From CAWATZ01 sp963784995 (GTDB lineage Bacteria > Planctomycetota > Planctomycetia > Gemmatales > Gemmataceae), in NCBI GenBank assembly GCA_963784995.1, contig CAWATZ010000011.1, positions 342,842-406,841 on the forward strand: a stretch of 64,000 nt of DNA, read 5' to 3'. The notes under the pieces are model-generated. The model saw nothing but the letters and a program-made list of their open reading frames with translations, was not told the origin of the DNA and ran no database searches. Below, one piece after another: positions 54,463 to 63,334 of the stretch. The position numbers and the translations under genes are program-made. Every line of letters starts with the position of its first letter. Position 1 is the stretch's first letter.

Positions 54463-55416
54463 TCAGTACGGCTGCCCGGTTGTCGCTTCGTTGCCGCTCC
54501 GGCTTCCGAGGGGGGTGTAGACCGCCGGGTTCACGGTGTTGGTAATAAAGCGGACCGAGCCATCCGCCAGCCCAGCGTTGACCCCACCGGTGTGATAGCT
54601 GCGTGCGTACAGAGCGAGAGCGGTCGAACCATAACCGCCATTGGTCACCGGTGCGGCAGCGATGGACTGCCCGTCGTAGCCCTGGTTATCAGGCACGGGG
54701 GTGTTGGGGGTGTTGAACGTGCTGAACCAGTTGTTCCCCTCCCAGGAGTTGTTGTAGCGACCGCGCAGGTCATCGGAAGTGACGTCAGGAGACACACAGA
54801 TCTCGCTGGTCAGCAGCGTGTTGGTGGTCCCGTCGGTGATGTCCGTGATCCGTGTCTGCGACTGGACGTAGAAGATGCCGTTGAGGTTCTGGCCCTCGTT
54901 GCCGGTGGCGTTGTAGGTCGTCGAGCCAGCGCAAACCACATAATTGACGTGCATCCCTTGCTGCTGGTTCGTGGCGCCATCGTAGGTGGTGTTGGTGTCA
55001 ATCGTGTGGGTCTTGGGACTGTTCGGATCACTCGGGCAGAGGAGCGTCTTGATGATCGCGCTCTTGCCGGGCGCCAGCAGCGCCCAACCGTTGGCCGGGT
55101 TCGACGATCCCCAAGTGACAAAGTTCTGATACAGGACCGTCTGCTCGATGTAGGGCAGCAGTGGATGGACCCAGCAGCCCCGGCACCAAGGGTAATTATT
55201 GGTGTGGAACTGGTTATACTGCCCAACGGGGAAGTTCCCGTTGGCCGAGTGGTAGTTTTGCATGGCCAGGCCAAGCTGCTTGAGATTGTTCTGGCACTGG
55301 CTGCGTGCGGCGGCCTCGCGCACTTTCTGGACGGCGGGCAGCAGCAGGCCGATCAGGATGGCAATGATGGCAATGACGACCAGCAACTCGATCAGCGTGA
55401 ATCCTCGGCGTCTCAT
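54463..55416 (-). CDS. DUF1559 prepilin-like protein
   Basis: 317 residues from the ATG at 55416 (AAAAGGGAACACA before it). The N-terminus MRRRGFTLIELLVVIAIIAILIGLLLP is a type IV prepilin/pseudopilin methylation signal with its hydrophobic helix. The DUF1559 body follows (CQNNLKQLGLAMQNYHSANGNFP, LLCPSDPN, SYHTGGVNAGLADGSVRFI), the last part being the H-x9-DG motif. It is processed by a prepilin peptidase and exported; role unknown, with very many paralogues per planctomycete genome. Confidence 0.95.
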   Translation of the reverse strand: MRRRGFTLIELLVVIAIIAILIGLLLPAVQKVREAAARSQCQNNLKQLGLAMQNYHSANGNFPVGQYNQFHTNNYPWCRGCWVHPLLPYIEQTVLYQNFVTWGSSNPANGWALLAPGKSAIIKTLLCPSDPNSPKTHTIDTNTTYDGATNQQQGMHVNYVVCAGSTTYNATGNEGQNLNGIFYVQSQTRITDITDGTTNTLLTSEICVSPDVTSDDLRGRYNNSWEGNNWFSTFNTPNTPVPDNQGYDGQSIAAAPVTNGGYGSTALALYARSYHTGGVNAGLADGSVRFITNTVNPAVYTPLGSRSGNEATTGQPY

Positions 55417-55707
55417 TGTGTTCCCTTTTCGCGATTGGTTCCCTACCGGAGAGTTCCTCCACCAAGCCAGCAGCCACGCCCATTCGCGCTTCCAGGAGTC
55501 TCGACTGTCCAGACCTCTGGTTCCCTGACTCGATGAAGGAAGGATCAAGAATCAGCGTAACCGCTGTGAGCGCCCTTGACAAGCATTTTGCTGCGGTTCC
55601 AAAGGAAGATCGTCTGACTCCTCTTGATTTCGCATCCCCAGGCCGTATCGTGCCGTGCTCCTGGCGGCAGCGATTGCGAGGGCAATGGCAGGGGGAGAGC
55701 AAGCAGA

Positions 55708-56802
55708 ATGAAGCGGCAAAGACAGGCAAAGCGGATGATCCTGTGGGGCCTGGCCGGGTTTCTCGTCCTGCAGCTGAGTCTGGCGCTGGTGCTAGGCTGG
55801 GGGCCCTGGCCCTTCCTGCGCGATCCCTGCTACGGCTACAAGGCCTATCTCCTCCGCGGCCGGCTCGCCAGCCCCCGCCCTCCCCTGACGGTCGTGGTCC
55901 TGGGCAGTTCGCGCACTCTGCACGGTCTGGATGGCGGAGCCCTGGATGGTCCCCTGAGCGAGACGGTCGGCTGTCGCGTGGTGGTGTTCAACATGGCCCA
56001 GGAAGGGGCGGGCCCGGCCATGCAGTTGCTCTTTCTCCGCCGGCTGCTGCGCGACGGGATCAAGCCGGACCTGCTGCTCAGCGAAATCCAGCCGCTGTTC
56101 CTTGCCAAGGACCCGCCCCTCCAGGATTTCGGCGCGGCCCAGCTGCCGGCCTGCCGGCTCTGGAGTGAGGACGTGCCCCTGGTGAAGCGGCACGTCCACG
56201 GCCTCCGTCCCGGCCTGCGCCGCCAGTGGGGCGAAACCTGGCTGCTGCCCTGGTACGGCCATCGTCTGGCCCTGCTCGGTTACCTGGCCCCGGCCCTGCT
56301 CCCGAACACAGCCCGGTCGCTGACTTTTGCCCACCTCGATCTTTCGGGGTTTGCCGTCCCATTGCAACCAAGACTCGAACTCAGTAGCGAAGAGAGAAAG
56401 ACAATCCTGGAACTCACCCATCGCTGCTACCGGGAGTGTCTGGAGACCTACGAACCTGGAGGGGACCCGGGCCGTGCCTTGCGGGAACTGCTGGAAACCT
56501 GCCGGCAAGAAGGCATCAGGACAGCGCTGCTGATCAGTCCGGAAGGGCCGATCTTTCGCGGCTGGTATCCGCCCGGCAGCGACGAGCAGCTCCAGAGCTT
56601 CCTGCGCTCCCTCACGGCCGACCGGGAGGTGCCGATCATCAATGCCCGGGAATGGCTCCGGGAAGAGGACTTCCGCGACTCGCACCACCTGCTGCCGCAG
56701 GCCGTCCCCGCCTACACACACCGGTTAGGACAGGAGGGCATCTTGCCGTTGCTCCTCGCTGCGCTCGCCAATCCGACATCCGACATCCGACATCCGAAAT
56801 GA
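55708..56802 (+). CDS. Single-pass membrane SGNH-like protein
   Basis: 364 residues starting MKRQRQAKRMILWGLAGFLVLQLSLAL, one N-terminal anchor. The body resembles DUF1574/AlgX-like SGNH enzymes: VVVLGSSRTLHGLDGG (block I-like Ser), NMAQEGAGP, LLLSEIQPLF and a C-terminal REEDFRDSHHLLPQAVPAY that could carry the Asp-His pair. In alginate and related systems such proteins move acyl groups on polysaccharides; the substrate here is unknown. The 3' end contains three CGACATC direct repeats. GGGGGAGAGC precedes the ATG. Confidence 0.65.
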   Translation: MKRQRQAKRMILWGLAGFLVLQLSLALVLGWGPWPFLRDPCYGYKAYLLRGRLASPRPPLTVVVLGSSRTLHGLDGGALDGPLSETVGCRVVVFNMAQEGAGPAMQLLFLRRLLRDGIKPDLLLSEIQPLFLAKDPPLQDFGAAQLPACRLWSEDVPLVKRHVHGLRPGLRRQWGETWLLPWYGHRLALLGYLAPALLPNTARSLTFAHLDLSGFAVPLQPRLELSSEERKTILELTHRCYRECLETYEPGGDPGRALRELLETCRQEGIRTALLISPEGPIFRGWYPPGSDEQLQSFLRSLTADREVPIINAREWLREEDFRDSHHLLPQAVPAYTHRLGQEGILPLLLAALANPTSDIRHPK

Positions 56803-57058
56803 TTTCTTGGATTGTGGCTCCTGCCCGCCGCCCCAGAACAAGGGCCACCGCTGCTTTCCTTGCAGGAGACTGCTGATCCTGGTAGGGTGACAAGCATCAG
56901 GGCGGGTCAGGACAACCAGGTTGGCGGTGTGACGCGATTGGCCAGGCCGAACAACCGAATCCGGCTGACAGGCCGCGCCATCCTCCCCCCTCGTGGGATA
57001 CCGCACTTGCATCGCAGCTTGCAACGGATCCTTGGCGTTCGACTTTGGAGGCACAGTG

Positions 57059-57340
57059 GTGAGCCAGGAGCGGGCGTTTCTCGACTCGATCTTTGAGAGT
57101 CCCGAGGACGACACGTGTCGCCTGATCTTCGCTGACTGGCTGGAGGAGAACGGCCGGCCAGAGCGAGGCGAGTTCATCCGTCTGCAAGTCGAGGTGGCCC
57201 GGCTGCCGGCGGGCGCGGCGCGGGCGGCGCTCGAGGCGCGGGCGAAGCGGCTGGCCGACGAATGCGGCCCGGACTGGCTGGCGGGCACGGGGCTCCTGCC
57301 AGGGATGGTCCGGTTCCACCGGGGGTTCCCGGAGGGATAA
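57059..57340 (+). CDS. Truncated TIGR02996-domain protein
   Basis: 93 residues from the GTG at 57059, 8 nt after TTGGAGG. MSQERAFLDSIFESPEDDTCRLIFADWLEENGRPERGEFIRLQ is a clean TIGR02996 domain. The protein stops at GFPEG, exactly where a 67-bp palindrome begins; its TAA is the third to fifth base of that palindrome. Full-length relatives continue for hundreds of residues, so this is probably a remnant cut by the repeat. Upstream, 56803-57058 holds nothing I recognise. Confidence 0.7.
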   Translation: MSQERAFLDSIFESPEDDTCRLIFADWLEENGRPERGEFIRLQVEVARLPAGAARAALEARAKRLADECGPDWLAGTGLLPGMVRFHRGFPEG

Positions 57341-57402
57341 GGGGACGCATCTCAAATCATACGAATGCTGTATTCGTATGATTTGAGATGCGTCCCCTTA
57401 TC
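57336..57402. repeat. 31-bp perfect-arm palindrome truncating the TIGR02996 gene
   Basis: Arms 57336-57366 and 57372-57402 match exactly around GCTGT. It begins GATAAGGGGACGCATCTC, more AT-rich than its surroundings, so it looks like an insertion. Confidence 0.9.
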
Positions 57403-57619
57403 TCCCGGCACTCTCACGGAGAGCCTGGAAAAGATTGGCTATGCGCTGGCCATCGTCCCGCTCCCGAAGGCCCGGGTTGGTTGACGCTGGCGTTCTGGCG
57501 AGCGAGCAGCGTGCCCGGGAAGCGGCACTCGGCTGACCGGTGCTGTGATCGCGTGACAGAGCGAAATGGGCGTACCAGTCGGTCAGGCGATCAGAAGTTC
57601 GGCCCTTCGGAGAAGGTGA

Positions 57620-57961
57620 ATGCCAGCGGTACGGTTGGTTCCGAAAGGGGATCGTGCTGCCTTCCCCTATGACGAGGCGAAACAGCGCTTGGAGGAGGAT
57701 GCCAACCTGACGCCCAAGGACTTCGGCCCCATGATTGACGCAGGCCGCCGTATGGGGTGGACCGAGGTCATGATCCGAGCCCACGAGGAACTTGCCCAGC
57801 GCGGTAAGTGTTTCGACTTCCAAATGCGTGTCGCGCCGCACTTGCGGGGGAGCCTATTCGAGGATAACGTCTTCTTCAGCATTACCGAAGAGGAAGCGAC
57901 AGCGCTGGCGTACATCACCCGCCTGGCCAACAAGTTGGGTGTGCGCGTATTCAAACATTAA
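57620..57961 (+). CDS. Hypothetical protein, 113 residues
   Basis: MPAVRLVPKGDRAAFPYDEAKQRL..., with GGAGAAGGTGA just before the ATG. A small alpha/beta protein with FGPMIDAGRRMGWTEVMIRAHEELAQRG and a Phe/Glu-rich second half. No family recognised. It is followed 57 bp later by another hypothetical on the same strand. Between 57403 and 57619 I see only a possible fragment of an XRE-type antitoxin end (57401-57484). Confidence 0.6.
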   Translation: MPAVRLVPKGDRAAFPYDEAKQRLEEDANLTPKDFGPMIDAGRRMGWTEVMIRAHEELAQRGKCFDFQMRVAPHLRGSLFEDNVFFSITEEEATALAYITRLANKLGVRVFKH

Positions 57962-58018
57962 GCGCCCGGGCCGAACGAACCGTTGCAGCCCGGCGGCCCT
58001 AACCAATAGGGAGGGATC

Positions 58019-58507
58019 ATGTCAGTCGTTACTGCCCCGAAATATGGTGTTCGCTGGGTCGCCGAAGTCCGCCGCGCCGCTACGGGTGTCTGCATCGTGT
58101 TTCGGGATGGGTCTACCGCCTGTCTGGATGCCTCCCACCCAAACTTCGCACACCTCCGCCAGCTCGCCGAGTGGGCGGTGCAGGGCCGTGCCGTTGGGGT
58201 TGTTACCGATGGGAGTGATCGCCTCGGGGATCTGAACGCTGCATACGACACGACCGTCTACTGGATCCGGGAGTTTCCGACGGATCCAAACCGCTTCCGC
58301 GTGGCGTTCTGGGCGTACAGCCCCCTCTGCGCCCTGACCCGCGACCACCCCGAGTTCGACCGCATCTGCGCAACCCTCACCGCGGCGGCAGGGACCCCGC
58401 AGATGGTCTGGGTCGTCACGCATTCGGAGGAAACCGTGGAGGGCGAACCGGATGAAGAGGGGTTGGTCGCGGCTCTGCCGAAGATCATGGATGTCCGGCC
58501 GATTTAA
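58019..58507 (+). CDS. Hypothetical protein, 162 residues
   Basis: It starts MSVVTAPKYGVRWVAEVRRA with GGGAGGGAT at ideal spacing. Soluble alpha/beta, Trp-rich toward the middle (VYWIREFPTDPNRFRVAFWAY), ending LVAALPKIMDVRPI. No signal peptide or known motif. Its arrangement with 57620-57961 suggests a two-gene unit. Confidence 0.6.
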   Translation: MSVVTAPKYGVRWVAEVRRAATGVCIVFRDGSTACLDASHPNFAHLRQLAEWAVQGRAVGVVTDGSDRLGDLNAAYDTTVYWIREFPTDPNRFRVAFWAYSPLCALTRDHPEFDRICATLTAAAGTPQMVWVVTHSEETVEGEPDEEGLVAALPKIMDVRPI

Positions 58508-58646
58508 GGCCTCCCCTGACAAATCCACCCGAACCATCCACGAGAGCAGACCGGGGGCGCATCGTGCGCTATCTGAGTTGTGAAACTCTCCGAGCGGCCC
58601 CGGCTGTTGAGCGGTGTCTTTCGGCGACAGCAAGAGAGGTGCTCCT

Positions 58647-59447
58647 ATGTCCGACGACAGACGACGTGGTTCCGAAGATCTGCTTCGGAAGCTTCAGTTG
58701 CTGGAGCAAGATTACCCGGGCCAGCCTCCTGTCGCTCGGCAGGCTGATCTGCGGGAAATCAATCAACTTCGCTCTCGGCTCAGCATGCCGCTCGTCGATG
58801 CCTGTCTGAACGCGATTGCAGCTGCCGTGGCAGAAGTCGTGGTGGAAGAGGCGCAGCCGGAGCCCGAAGTTGTGCCGGACCACACCGAGGCCCGGGCCAT
58901 CTACCAGGCCTATCTCAAGAAGATCGCGGAGCTGGAGGTGCATCAGGCCTATGCCGATCAGGTCGCCCGGGCCTCCGCGGGTCATGGCCAGACACCCGTT
59001 CGCCCCCTGGCAACCATGGGAACCAATGGCGGCCCTCTGCTGTGCGATCACTGCGGCAAGCCAATCGTGTTGGAGGGAGGACGCCATCACGGGGAATCGG
59101 CGGACGTTGCCTGGAGGAAGGATCACAGGAAGGATTGGACTTCCTGGATCCTGGGAGGCATGGTCGTCGAAATCAAGACCAATGGCACCCTTCGGATTTA
59201 TCATGGCTATCCTGGACGTGACAGGAGTCATTGCTGCAACGCTGCGCTCCGGGAACACGAGAAAGCACGGGCAGCGTTTGATTCGAGCAAGGGCGCTGAG
59301 AAAGAAGACATGCTTCTTGCTTTTCTTGAGCATGAGTTCCCTGACGTGAAAAGCGAAGAGCGCCTCGATCTGCTCACCAAGATCCTGGATACCCTGTATT
59401 CGTACGATCCGGGCATCGGGATCAATCGTCCGAGCAGGGGGAGCTGA
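58647..59447 (+). CDS. Hypothetical protein with a CxxC pair
   Basis: 266 residues from the ATG at 58647 (AAGAGAGG upstream). The N-terminal third is helical and heptad-like (LRKLQLLEQDYPGQPP, RAIYQAYLKKIAELEVHQAY). The middle has LLCDHCGKPIVLEGGRHHG, a possible half zinc site, with HCCNAALREHEKA later. The C-terminal third is acidic and helical. I recognise no family. Downstream to 59578 there is nothing. Confidence 0.55.
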   Translation: MSDDRRRGSEDLLRKLQLLEQDYPGQPPVARQADLREINQLRSRLSMPLVDACLNAIAAAVAEVVVEEAQPEPEVVPDHTEARAIYQAYLKKIAELEVHQAYADQVARASAGHGQTPVRPLATMGTNGGPLLCDHCGKPIVLEGGRHHGESADVAWRKDHRKDWTSWILGGMVVEIKTNGTLRIYHGYPGRDRSHCCNAALREHEKARAAFDSSKGAEKEDMLLAFLEHEFPDVKSEERLDLLTKILDTLYSYDPGIGINRPSRGS

Positions 59448-59578
59448 GAACGCCAGGACACGTCGATCCGTCGATTTCCGCGCTTTTTGCTTGCAAGGTG
59501 CTGATGGCCCCGGTAGAGTGCCACGAAGCAGTTCCGAGAAGGACGAACCATACGTGGCCCTGACCAACCGAGGGCGTC

Positions 59579-60229
59579 ATGTCCATTGCTTCTGCGAACC
59601 CCGCCGGGGATGCCTGGGCGGATACCCGGCGGCTCGAAGAGTGGGCCGGCGAGGCCCGCGTCAACCTGATCCGTGTCCTGGCCATCCTGCTCTTCTACGC
59701 CAACCATCTGCTCAACGTCTACGTCTTCCGCGACGATCCCACAGCGAGCGGTTCGTACCACGTGGCGGTGACGGCCCTGACGGTGTCGTGGGCGATCCTG
59801 GCGTTTGTGATCTGGTATCTGCTCTCGCGCCGCCTGGTGCTGCCGTTGCTGAAGTACGTCGCCACCGCCGGCGACCTGGCCCTCCTCACCCTGCTGCTGG
59901 CCCAGGGCGGCGGCATGAAGAGCCCCCTGGTGGTGCTCTACTTCCTGGTGATCGCGGCGGCGGCGTTGCGGCTGTCGCTCCCCCTGGTGTACTTCGCGAC
60001 GCTCGGCTCCATCGCGTGCTATCTCTTCCTGCTGGGGGCGTATGCCTGGTATCAGGTCGGCTGGGAGGAATACTACTCCAATCCCTTCGTGCGGATTCCG
60101 CGAGCGCACCAGGTCATTTTCGTGCTGGCGCTGGGGACGGCCGGGTTCCTGGCCGGGCAGGTGGTGCGCCAGGCCCGCCGGTTGGTGCGGGGTTATCCGG
60201 TCACCGTTGCCGCATCTCGTGAGGACTGA
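59579..60229 (+). CDS. Multi-pass membrane protein
   Basis: 216 residues with about six hydrophobic segments (NLIRVLAILLFYANHLLNVYVF, ALTVSWAILAFVIWYLL, LALLTLLLAQ, LVVLYFLVIAAAALRLSLPL, IACYLFLLGAYAWYQVG, VIFVLALGTAGFLAGQVV). It resembles the membrane-input module of some sensor kinases and adenylate cyclases, but no signalling domain follows. Two bp separate it from the next gene, so they are co-transcribed. Confidence 0.65.
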   Translation: MSIASANPAGDAWADTRRLEEWAGEARVNLIRVLAILLFYANHLLNVYVFRDDPTASGSYHVAVTALTVSWAILAFVIWYLLSRRLVLPLLKYVATAGDLALLTLLLAQGGGMKSPLVVLYFLVIAAAALRLSLPLVYFATLGSIACYLFLLGAYAWYQVGWEEYYSNPFVRIPRAHQVIFVLALGTAGFLAGQVVRQARRLVRGYPVTVAASRED

Positions 60230-60231
60230 TC

Positions 60232-60985
60232 ATGCCCCACCAAGTGAAGTGCCCTGTCTGCGAAACCCCCTTGACGATGAGCGAAGGGATTCGGCTCGCG
60301 GTAGTCACCTGCCCGCACTGTCTGGCCATGGTGCCCAACCCGGAAGTGGGCATCCAGAGCAGCCCGCCGATGAGTGCTTCCGCTCCGAGCCCATCAAGCG
60401 AAGCAGCTCCGCCACCTGGCCAGTGCCCGCGCTGTAGCCAGACCGTGCAGGTGGGGTGGACGTACTGCCCGTTCTGCAATGCCGATCTGGGCGTTCCCCT
60501 GGCTCCCACGGAAATCCGAGCCAGACGTCCTGAGCACCGGCGCCCGCGCTAGGGAAGACAGGCCACTGGACGTCGAAGTGGCCAGTGACACGACGGTTTC
60601 GGGAGTCGTCCTGGCCATCCTCGCTTGCCTCATGGGCCCGGTTGGCTTTGCCCTTTGTCTTTCTGGTTTGTACGCCCTGGGCCTGGTCGTCCTCGTGGCA
60701 AGTGCTATCGTGAGTGTGATCCTGTTGCTTTCTGTTGTGGGCCAGGCGAAGACGTTGACACCTTCGGCCGCCCTGTCTTCTTCGGAGCGAATCCCGAGGG
60801 GCGAGCCCCAGGCTCAAGACCCCTTGGGGAAAGCCACCGCGAGAACGGTGATCGGGAGACTCGCGACCGGTTTCGCCCTCGCGATTGCTCTCCTGGGGAT
60901 CGGTGCGATCGTGATGTTCATGGCTATCCTCAGCGCGCTTAGCAGTCTTTTCCAAGGGTGCCGCCTGGGCGGGCCGATCCGATAA
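60232..60985 (+). CDS. Zinc-ribbon membrane protein, frameshifted near 60530-60560
   Basis: The first part (60232-60552) has two zinc ribbons: CPVCETPLTMSEGIRLAVVTCPHC, then CPRCSQTVQVGWTYCPFC. The second part, in the next frame, reads EDRPLDVEVASDTTVSGVVLAILACLMGPVGFALC and has four hydrophobic segments. In planctomycetes these two parts usually form one protein (ribbons, an Arg-rich linker, an LDVEVRxDT phrase, membrane helices), so I infer one gene of about 250 codons with one extra base between 60530 and 60560. Function unknown. Confidence 0.65.
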
Positions 60986-61030
60986 GGAGCAAACCCCGCG
61001 AGCCGCATTTCCAACTGGAGACGCTTACCC

Positions 61031-62452
61031 ATGAATCTCCGCGACTACGTCTTCCGCGGTACGACGCGCAGCCTGTGCCCCCAGTGCCGCCGGGTCGTGG
61101 ACGCCAAGATCATCGTCCGCAACCAGCGCGTCTACTTCCGCAAACACTGCCCGGAGCATGGCGTCATCGAGGATTTCATCAGTTCCGACGTCGCCTACTT
61201 CGACCGTCACGAGTTCGACCAGCCGGCGCGCACGCCACGGGAATTCGGCACCCGCAGCGAACGGGGCTGTCCCCACGACTGCGGCCTGTGTCCCGAACAC
61301 GAACAGCACACCTGCATCGCCCTGGTCGAGATCACGTCCAGCTGTAACCTGCGTTGCCCGATGTGCTTCGCCGAGTCGGGGCCGGGCGGCAAGCACATCG
61401 ATTTTCCCACGTTCCGCGGCATGGTGGACCGCTACGTGCAGCTCGAAGGCATCGCGGACGTGCTCCAGCTCTCCGGAGGCGAGCCGACCATCCATCCCGA
61501 CCTGCTGCGCATGGTCCGCTACGCCTGCGACCAGCCGATCGCCGCGGTCATGATCAACACCAACGGCATCCGCCTGGCCCACGATCGGCAGCTGGTCGCC
61601 GAGCTGGCCGAGCTGCGCGACCGCCTGGAGATCTACCTGCAATTCGACGGCTTCGACCCTCGCACTCACCAGGCCCTCCGCGGTGAAGAACTCCTCCAGA
61701 CGAAGCTGGCGGCACTGGAGGCCCTGCAAGAACACAACCTGCGCTGCACACTGGTCTGCACGGTTGAGCATAACACAAACATGCACGAGTTAGGCCGGAT
61801 CGTGCAGTTCGGGCTGGAGCGGCCTGTCGTTCGGGGCGTCAGCTTCCAGCTGGCCACGTACTGCGGCCGGCACGTTGAGCCAATCGACCTCGAACGGCGG
61901 GCCACCATGCCGGACGTGGTCAAGGCGATCGTGGCCCAGACCGGCGGCATTCTCACCGAGAGCGATTTCTACCCGCTGCCGTGCGCTCATCCGAACTGCC
62001 ACGCGATGGCCTACCTGTATCGCGGCGGCGTCCAGCCCGTGTCCATTGCCCGGATCATCGACGTCCGGAAGCACCTGGACCTGATCGCCAACAGCGTGAT
62101 CTACACGCCGGCCCGGGCCCGGCAGCTGGTGGCGAAGTACCTCGACAGCGCGGGCGGCTGCGGCTGCGGGCCGAACGGCTGCGGGCCCGCCGATGCGACA
62201 CTGGACTCGTTCGTCGTCAAGGCCCTGGCCGAGCAGCTCTCGGGGGCCGACGTCTTCCGCATCACCCTGACCGCGTTCCTCGATGCTCATACCTTCGACG
62301 TGCGGCGGGTCATGAAGTGCTGCCTGGCGCACCTGCTGCCCAGCGGCCACCTGGTGCCGTTCTGCGCTTACAACACGCTGTACCGGGACGGCCACGTACC
62401 GCTGCCGCCCCTGGCCGAAGCGCGCCGGTCCCTGACTCTGGTGACGCCATGA
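61031..62452 (+). CDS. Radical SAM protein of the COG1964 / tetraether lipid synthase type
   Basis: 473 residues. An N-terminal CxxC site comes first (SLCPQCRRVVDAKI, KHCPEHG), then a Cys cluster ERGCPHDCGLCPEHEQHTC, the radical SAM motif SSCNLRCPMC (CxxxCxxC), QLSGGEPTIHPDLLRM, MINTNGIRLA, YLQFDGFDP and GVSFQLATYCGRH. The end is diagnostic: FLDAHTFDVRRVMKCCLAHLLPSGHLVPFCAYN. These features match the family of archaeal Tes (MJ0619), which joins lipid chains, and bacterial relatives tied to membrane-spanning lipids. Lipid coupling is inferred here, not shown. The stop overlaps the Lgt-like start by 4 nt. Confidence 0.82.
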   Translation: MNLRDYVFRGTTRSLCPQCRRVVDAKIIVRNQRVYFRKHCPEHGVIEDFISSDVAYFDRHEFDQPARTPREFGTRSERGCPHDCGLCPEHEQHTCIALVEITSSCNLRCPMCFAESGPGGKHIDFPTFRGMVDRYVQLEGIADVLQLSGGEPTIHPDLLRMVRYACDQPIAAVMINTNGIRLAHDRQLVAELAELRDRLEIYLQFDGFDPRTHQALRGEELLQTKLAALEALQEHNLRCTLVCTVEHNTNMHELGRIVQFGLERPVVRGVSFQLATYCGRHVEPIDLERRATMPDVVKAIVAQTGGILTESDFYPLPCAHPNCHAMAYLYRGGVQPVSIARIIDVRKHLDLIANSVIYTPARARQLVAKYLDSAGGCGCGPNGCGPADATLDSFVVKALAEQLSGADVFRITLTAFLDAHTFDVRRVMKCCLAHLLPSGHLVPFCAYNTLYRDGHVPLPPLAEARRSLTLVTP

Positions 62453-63165
62453 CGCCGCAGCGGCTGGCCTACGCCGGCTTCATGCTCCTGTCCTTCGCGG
62501 TGTTTCTCACAGCTTACCGGCTGATGCCCAGGCCCGCTGGCTTGGCCGCCTTGCCCGGCTGGAAACGGCTGGTGCTGACGCTGGCCGGCTTCGTTGGGGG
62601 CACGCTCGGCGCCAAGCTGCCGTTCACCTGGTCCGACTCCAGCGTCTGGCTGGCCGACGGCAAGACGATCACCACGGGACTGATCGGCGCCTACCTGGCC
62701 GTCGAGTTCGCCAAGCTCGCCCTGGGGGTGCGCGTCAAGACCGGCGACGCTTACGCCTTGCCGCTGGCCCTGGCACTGGCGGTGGGGCGCTGGGGCTGCT
62801 ACTTCAACGGCTGCTGTGCCGGCGTGGCGACGAGCCTGCCCTGGGGCGTGGATTTCGGCGACGGGGTCCGCCGGCATCCGACGCAGATTTACGAGAGCTT
62901 GTTTCACCTGACGATGGCCCTGGTGCTGCTGGAAATCCTGCGGCGCGACGCCTGGCCGTTCCAGCGATTGAAGGTCTACCTGATCGCTTATGGAATCTAT
63001 CGCTTCCTGACGGAGTTCGTCCGCCCGGAGCCGGTCTGGTGGTTGGGACTGACGTACTATCAGTGGGTGGCCCTGCTGCTCATCGGTGGGATGACAATTC
63101 AGTGGTTTGCCGACCGTCGGCTGGCGCTGGAACCGATCGTTGCGGAGAGTTGTCTGCGGGGGTAG
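62449..63165 (+). CDS. Lgt-like integral membrane protein
   Basis: 238 residues, about seven membrane helices. Family marks are GRWGCYFNGCCAG (place of the Lgt GRxGNFxNxE segment), RRHPTQIYES, and YRFLTEFVRPEP. The catalytic His of Lgt's HGG motif is replaced (TITTGLIGAY), so it may not be a true prolipoprotein diacylglyceryl transferase but a related lipid-handling enzyme. The ATG at 62449 overlaps the radical SAM stop (ATGA), implying joint translation and a joint lipid-related role. Confidence 0.75.
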   Translation: MTPQRLAYAGFMLLSFAVFLTAYRLMPRPAGLAALPGWKRLVLTLAGFVGGTLGAKLPFTWSDSSVWLADGKTITTGLIGAYLAVEFAKLALGVRVKTGDAYALPLALALAVGRWGCYFNGCCAGVATSLPWGVDFGDGVRRHPTQIYESLFHLTMALVLLEILRRDAWPFQRLKVYLIAYGIYRFLTEFVRPEPVWWLGLTYYQWVALLLIGGMTIQWFADRRLALEPIVAESCLRG

Positions 63166-63334
63166 AATGCCGGCAGCCGGCGTGGGGCCCGGGAAAGAAT
63201 CGAAAACGCCTCTGGCCGGAGAAAGAGTCCATGAGTTCCGACACTCCTCGCGAATGCCGACAGTTGCTGGGGTCAAGCGGCCCTCTGCTCTCCTTGGGAG
63301 GCGTCTGTGGTTGACAGGTTGGGCTGGGCTTGCT

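Noticed and set aside
62449..63165. True lgt (prolipoprotein diacylglyceryl transferase)
   Set aside because: The His of the HGG motif and the GNFxNxE segment are altered, so I kept only a family-level call.
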